Assembly: GCF_024139115.2 (NCBI RefSeq)
Contig: NC_085140.1
Location: forward strand, 51,981,907 to 52,045,906
From: Armigeres subalbatus
Lineage: Eukaryota > Arthropoda > Insecta > Diptera > Culicidae
DNA length: 64,000 nt
Direction: 5' to 3'
Shown: one piece after another, positions 56,784 through 64,000 of the stretch
How positions within the stretch are numbered: the stretch's first letter is position 1
Layout: each line of letters opens with the position of its first letter
The notes under the pieces: generated by a model
Told to the model about the DNA's origin: nothing
The model's database searches: none
What the model saw: the letters and a program-made list of their open reading frames with translations, nothing else
Program-made: the position numbers and the translations under genes

Positions 56784-57514
56784 GGCCATTTTTGTTGTCC
56801 CGGGATTCGGGATGAACTTGTTCGTATATCCCGGGAAATCCCGGGATCCCGGGATTTTTCGATGTTTCCTTAGGAAGCTTATTTTTTGATTTAAAAACGA
56901 TTTTATTCAATGTTCAGGGGTAAAGTTCATATTTTAGAAAGGCCAGATAAAACAGATTTCAAATTGAAACTCAGTTTAATTCCAATTTGAATCAATTTTT
57001 TCGAAAAAAAAAACAACTTCAAGAAGCAAATAATATTCACGTTTTTCTCGGAAGGTACCCTTTTGGAATATATGATCGGCAAGTCCGAGAAGAATGGTTC
57101 GCTGGCGGTTAAAGTCGGCTTGACTGTTTTCATTGTTTTGAATATGCATTGGGTTTAGACAGTTGCTGGGATTGCATTTAACACCCTAGTGACGAAAGAT
57201 GGAAGATGCGCCGTAGAATCGTACTGGGCCCATAACCTATTGGAGATATGGGAACCCCTTCTCAAAGAAAATAGAATACTAGAGTATCCTCTAACCCATG
57301 GCAGGCTACTAATTGATACTTTTGCCAAGAGCTGCAGCTCTTCCTAATCTTGAACAGATCGCTTCCTAATTTTGATGTTAATCGTTAATTTATCGTTATC
57401 ACCGATAAAGTGGATTGTTTTCAACGTAATCGCTTGCTGCGATAAAGATGAATCAACTCAATTATTATCAGAGTTTGGTAATTTAACGTAAGTTAACTCG
57501 ATAATTTAACGATA

Positions 57515-57934
57515 ATGGGGTTAATAGATTACGCGATAAAAGTTGGTATATATAGTTGGTTGGTTGGTATAAAAAAGCCGAGAATTGGACAAATTGATTG
57601 CAGCCTGTTGACCAGAGTTGATTTAGATCGAAGCGACACACCAAAAAAATTGCAGAGTATCGTGGTCGGCCACTTGTACTTGCGCATGTGCTGGAAAGTT
57701 TGTTGTACGACCTTCGATTGGAAGGACATGAATTGGTTCAAAAACTGTTTTGGAGGCGAGGAGCTCAGGAAGACTGACTCACTGTTGGGCGGGACGAGGA
57801 GATTAGCAAGGGGAATATCAGCTAGTGTACACAAGCTCGCTGTAGACGGGATATGGGGAGGAAGCAGCCGCCAAATAGATGTAGCTGTATCTTGTACTGT
57901 AGATACTCATCGTTTAATTAATAGGGAGCTGTAG
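57515..57934 (+). CDS. Unrecognised 139-aa open frame
   Basis: An ATG-started frame, MGLIDYAIKVGIYSW..., with several Cys and Trp residues (HLYLRMCWKVCCTTFDWKD) and a basic stretch GGTRRLARG. It lies inside the CCCGGGAT-bordered element and could be a scrap of its transposase or chance. I see no catalytic motif, no repeat structure and no splice sites. Base composition is slightly less AT-rich than its flanks. Confidence 0.2.
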   Translation: MGLIDYAIKVGIYSWLVGIKKPRIGQIDCSLLTRVDLDRSDTPKKLQSIVVGHLYLRMCWKVCCTTFDWKDMNWFKNCFGGEELRKTDSLLGGTRRLARGISASVHKLAVDGIWGGSSRQIDVAVSCTVDTHRLINREL

Positions 57935-58008
57935 CTGCTGGAAAAAGCATCAGTTAGTAGCCCTCCATTGAGTGGTATAGGGGAATCTAATATTTTTTAT
58001 GAAGGTGT

Positions 58009-58403
58009 TTGAAAATCAAGTCGTTTTCGGCCGTTGCAGTCTTGTAAAGCAGCAAAAACAGGTTTACTTCTGCATCCGACGGTTTCGGTAATTTATTTTA
58101 CCTTTTTCAAGGATTTGAAGCTTGTTTCGTTGTTAGAATGGTAGTGTTACACACTAATGTAGTCCATTCAATAGAAAAATGGCGCCCGCTTCGGTGCATA
58201 GGTTGCAGTTAAATGCACCGAAGCGGGCGCCATTTTTCTATTGAATGGACTACATTAGTGTGTAACACTACCATTCTAACAACGAAACAAGCTTCAAATC
58301 CTTGAAAAAGGTAAAATAAATTACCGAAACCATCGGATGCAGAAGTAAACCTGTTTTTGCTGCTTTACAAGACTGCAACGGCCGAAAACAACTTGATTTT
58401 CAA
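58009..58403. repeat. Near-perfect long hairpin (190-bp arms, 15-bp loop)
   Basis: Left arm 58009-58198 and right arm 58214-58403 are inverted copies with only two mismatches that I can see (near 58021-58025 and 58080), separated by TAGGTTGCAGTTAAA. Flanking this, TTTATGAAGGTGTT occurs as a direct repeat (57996-58009 and 58437-58450). If transcribed, the RNA would fold into a roughly 190-bp stem. No open frame. Confidence 0.93.
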
Positions 58404-58768
58404 ATAAGTTTTCCACATTCGCCAAGAGTTATTTCGTTTATGAAGGTGTTCTATTAACTATCTCCGATAGTTTCATGAACTTGCAAAAAAAACCATGTCT
58501 GATGGGAGGTATAAAAATATGATATGAGTTTATCACCTAAGTTGGGTTTCGCGTTCTAAACAAATAACTTTTGTAAGAAGAAAAAAACAGTTTTTTTGTC
58601 CCGGGTATCCCGGGATTTTCGGGATTTCAAAAATAATATCCCGGGAATCGGGAAATCCCGAATTTTCCTGAATCCCGGGATTTTTTGTCCCGGGATGTCC
58701 CGGGATGGAAACTCTAATTGTATAGTAGATCTCCAAACCTATTTTGTCCTTCAAATAAAAACAAATCG

Positions 58769-58925
58769 AGTAAAGTACGAGATACTGAAGAGGATCTGAC
58801 TATTGAGGTCGAAATACGTATCTGTCAAGGTACAATCAAGTGGTGGAATTAAATGGGATAGTACGAACTCATTTTATGACAAGTGAAGACATTCCACTAA
58901 AATGCTCAAAATAATTTTCTTAATT
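58769..58925. repeat. Partial copy of the 3096-3337 foldback family
   Basis: Right-arm sequence: AAGTACGAGATACTGAAGAG, GAGGTCGAAATACGTATCTG, CAAGTGAAGACATTCCACTA and CTCAAAATAATTTTCTTA, matching 3228-3380 including its downstream flank. The family therefore extends beyond the palindrome. Confidence 0.8.
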
Positions 58926-58954
58926 TTAATTAGTGGAAAATGTTCCTGGTTCAT

Positions 58955-59285
58955 CACGTCCTGTTCCTCTGTTCCTGGTTCATCACGTCCTATGACGTCA
59001 AGGAGCGCTAGTTTCACCGCCGGTCGGCGGTACAGTCCTCCAGCAGTTCGTACCCACGCCTGACGAATCATGCCATCTGCATCTGGGATTACCTTCTCAA
59101 TTCGTTCACGTGTTCATTGATTTCACACCGCACCATTTACTACGAGTACCAAGTCTCCAATGGCAATGTCCCTTACATCGTCGAACCATTCGGATTGTCG
59201 CGATATGACCGGCATGTACTCCTTCAGCCATCTTCTCCAAAAGCCGTCGGCCATGTGCTGTACCGAATCTGTGTCAAAAGGTCGA
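58955..59285 (-). pseudogene. Bel/Pao-type LTR retrotransposon, C-terminal integrase fragment
   Basis: Minus strand: HMADGFWRRWLKEYMPVISR, QSEWFDDVRDIAIGDLVLVV, then (after a stop or shift near 59120) RIEKVIPDADGMIRQAWVRT and GGLYRRPAVKLALLDV. This is the conserved tail following the integrase core in Bel/Pao polyproteins (W..WL.EY...L..R..W, GDLVLV, GRI..V.PG.DG..R...V.T..G...RP..KL..L). The integrase core and everything upstream are missing. No LTR was recognised next to it. Fragment only. Confidence 0.75.
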
Positions 59286-59430
59286 AGATCAAAAGGTCGA
59301 AGGTCAAAATGGCGAAGAACAAAAGGTCGAAAGGACAAAAGTTCGAAGGGTCATAAGGTCGAAAGGACAAAAGGTCGAAAAGACAAAAGGTCGAAGGACA
59401 AAAGGTCGAAAGAACTAAGAGACAAGAAAT
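59276..59430. repeat. AAAAGGTCGAAGGAC tandem array
   Basis: A short degenerate array with a roughly 14-bp unit, AAAAGGTCGAAGGAC. The frames reading RSKGRRSKWRR or LRPFDLRPFD are repeat shadows. Confidence 0.8.
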
Positions 59431-60650
59431 GAAATGGGAGTTGTGAGCAGTGACAAGTGAGATGCCAGATGGAAGTAGTGAGCATAGATAAAAGAGAAGT
59501 GAGAAGTGGAAAGGAAGAAATAAGAAGTAAAAAGTGACAAGTGAGAAATGCGATATGAGAACTGAGGAATGGAGAAGTAAGAAGTGAGATGTAAATAAGA
59601 AGTGAAAAGGAAGAAAGAAGAAAGGAGGAAACATATATAGTAAGAAAGAAAAAAAACAGATGAGGAATCAAGAACAAAGAAAGAAGAAAGATGGAAAAAG
59701 GAAAAAAAGAAGGAAGAAAGAAAGAGAGAAGAAAAAAGGAAAATAGAAGAAGGAAGAAAGAAAGAAGGAAGAAGAAAGAGAGAAGACATAATGAAGAAAA
59801 ACAAAAGAAAGAAGGAGGAAGCAAGTAACAGGAGAATGAGAAGAAAGATGGAAGAAATGAGGAACAAAGAAGAGAGAAATAAGCAAGAAAGAAGAAATTA
59901 AGAAGAAAGATGGAAGAAAAAAGGAACAAAGAAGAGAGAAATAAGGAGGAAAGAAGAAAGAAAAAAAGAAAAAAGAATAATTAAAGAAGGAAGAAAGGAA
60001 GAAGGAAGAAAAAAGGATGAAAGAAGGAAAAAAGAAGAAAAAAAAGAAGAAAGAAAAAAGAAAGTAGGAAGTTAAACAGGAATCAAGAAGGAAGAAGACA
60101 GATAGGGAGAATGAAGGAAGAAAGAGAGAAGGAACAGAGAGGAAATAAAGAAGAAAGAAAGTAGGAAGAAAGAAGGAAAAAAGAAGGAAAAAAGGAGGAA
60201 GAAAGAACGAATAAAGACGGAAGAAAAAAAAAAGAGAAAAACGGAAAAAAGGCAGAAAGAAAGAAGAACAAAGAAAGAAATAAGGAAGGAAGGAAGAAAG
60301 AAGAAAGAAGGAAAAAATAAAATAGGAAAAACAAAAGACGAAAAACGGAAGAAAGGGAGAAGAAAGGAAGAAAACAAAGGACGAGAGAAGCAAAAAAGAA
60401 GGAGTAAAGAAGGAAAAAAGGAAGAAAGTAAAAAGAAAGAAGGAAGAAAAAAAAGGGAGAGAGAGAAAGAAGAAAGAGAGAAGGAATAAGGAAGAAAGAA
60501 GGAGAAAGGAGGAAAAAAGAAGAAAAGAGGTAAGCAAGTAGGAATAAAGACGAAAAAAAGAAGGAAGAAAAAAGGAAGAAAAAATGTGGAATGAAGGAAA
60601 GAAAAAATGTGAAGAAAATGAAGAAAAGAAGTGGAAAGAAGTAAGAAAAA
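59431..60650. repeat. Long polypurine (GA-rich) low-complexity tract
   Basis: From 59431 the plus strand is mostly AGAAGTGAGAAGTG-type. From about 59600 to 60650 it is almost entirely A and G (GAAGAAAGAAGGAAGAAAG variants) for a full kilobase, with only scattered pyrimidines. The long minus-strand frames here (up to 346 aa of Phe, Ser and Leu) are artefacts of the polypyrimidine strand, not membrane proteins. Confidence 0.93.
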
Positions 60651-60903
60651 CCCAACTTGATTCACCGAGTGGTGACACTGCCTTTCTCGCATTCAGCCAA
60701 GACACCAACCTTATATGGCGCTTACATAGTTCGATTCCATTTTCTCAATAACTTTTCAATGCAATGGTCGATCGTTATCAAATTCAATAGTGATCAACTA
60801 GGGTTTGTCCCCCGTCGAATGCAACTTGTTGCGAGAAAATCGGTTAAGAATTACTTTATGAAAAAGTGGCTAATGTTTTCGGTTTTCGTGTGCACACACA
60901 CAT

Positions 60904-60964
<61 letters not shown>
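60651..60964 (+). repeat. Dispersed repeat family A, copy 4, left part with (AC)n
   Basis: CCCAACTTGATTCACCGAGTG through GCCTTTCTCGCATTCAGCCAA and TTGCGAGAAAATCGGTTAAG match copy 1. The AC tract (60894-60964) abuts the LINE fragment that follows. The right part would lie beyond the later LINE, outside the window. Confidence 0.85.

Positions 60965-64000
<3,036 letters not shown>

Larger units (their letters stand above)
56784..58725. mobile_element. Candidate 1.9 kb DNA element with CCCGGGAT-rich ends
   Basis: Both borders are packed with CCCGGGAT / ATCCCGGG: left 56798-56860 (GTCCCGGGATTCGGGAT, AAATCCCGGGATCCCGGGAT) and right 58598-58712 (ATCCCGGGATTTTCGGGATT, GTCCCGGGATGTCCCGGGAT). They are about 1.8 kb apart. 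Such palindromic subterminal repeats are typical transposase-binding arrays. Exact termini and target duplication are not resolved. The interior has a 139-aa frame (57515-57934) that I do not recognise and the long hairpin at 58009-58403. Confidence 0.5.

Noticed and set aside
59351..60708. Several minus-strand frames rich in Phe, Ser and Leu that look like membrane proteins
   Set aside because: Translation of a polypyrimidine strand; pure low complexity.

Overview
This is a eukaryotic, transposon-dominated window with very little unique coding sequence. It fits a culicine mosquito, most likely Aedes. That assignment is inference, resting on four things: a tRNA-headed SINE resembling Aedes Feilai, an abundant dispersed repeat carrying GCTTAGCTTAGCTTAGACTG, RTE-, LOA- and R1-clade LINEs, and 60-64 bp introns. 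There are no operons, ribosome binding sites or CRISPR arrays. Most long open frames are shadows of minisatellites, polypurine DNA or transposons.

Layout. 1-1370 is a 24-bp minisatellite. 3.1-3.3 kb is a palindromic foldback. 3.8-4.85 kb is a 23-bp minisatellite whose unit can form a hairpin. 7.7-8.9 kb is a compact, coding-poor LTR element on the minus strand (318/320 bp LTRs, GGGGT target duplication). 9.5-15.0 kb is a P-element-type transposase gene on the minus strand. It can be assembled as three exons (about 825 aa, with a THAP domain), and its second intron has swallowed a 1.9 kb inverted-repeat element. 15-26 kb is non-coding sequence with several short inverted-repeat (MITE-like) elements that have identifiable target duplications. 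26.6-29.4 kb is an internally deleted R1-clade LINE sitting inside the AC-rich tract of a dispersed repeat. 30.6-30.9 kb holds a small two-exon gene candidate (79 aa). 33.9-35.75 kb is a decayed LOA-type LINE on the minus strand, interrupted by a 125-bp MITE. 36.7-37.2 kb has a mariner fragment and a SINE. 37.8-39.2 kb is a 5'-truncated RTE LINE inside a 207-bp tandem repeat. 40-50 kb is mostly non-coding with a TA-flanked element, tRNA-like sequences, a palindrome, a Helitron-like segment and a hAT MITE. 51.2-54.5 kb is a decayed Jockey/CR1-like LINE into which two DNA elements have nested. 55-56 kb has a SINE and an isoleucine-type tRNA-like sequence. 56.8-58.7 kb is an element with CCCGGGAT ends that encloses a near-perfect 190-bp-arm hairpin. 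58.95-59.3 kb is a Bel/Pao integrase tail. 59.3-60.65 kb is a 1.3 kb low-complexity tract, nearly pure purine from 59.6 kb. 60.65-64 kb holds two more R1-clade LINE pieces, both abutting (AC)n.

The unifying theme is nested transposition. Elements repeatedly land in other elements: LINEs in AC microsatellites, MITEs in LINEs, a foldback in a transposase intron, a minisatellite inside a DNA element. The points most worth following are the microsatellite-seeking R1-clade LINEs, the 190-bp hairpin as a possible small-RNA source, the P-type transposase with one catalytic Asp replaced by Tyr, and the small spliced gene.
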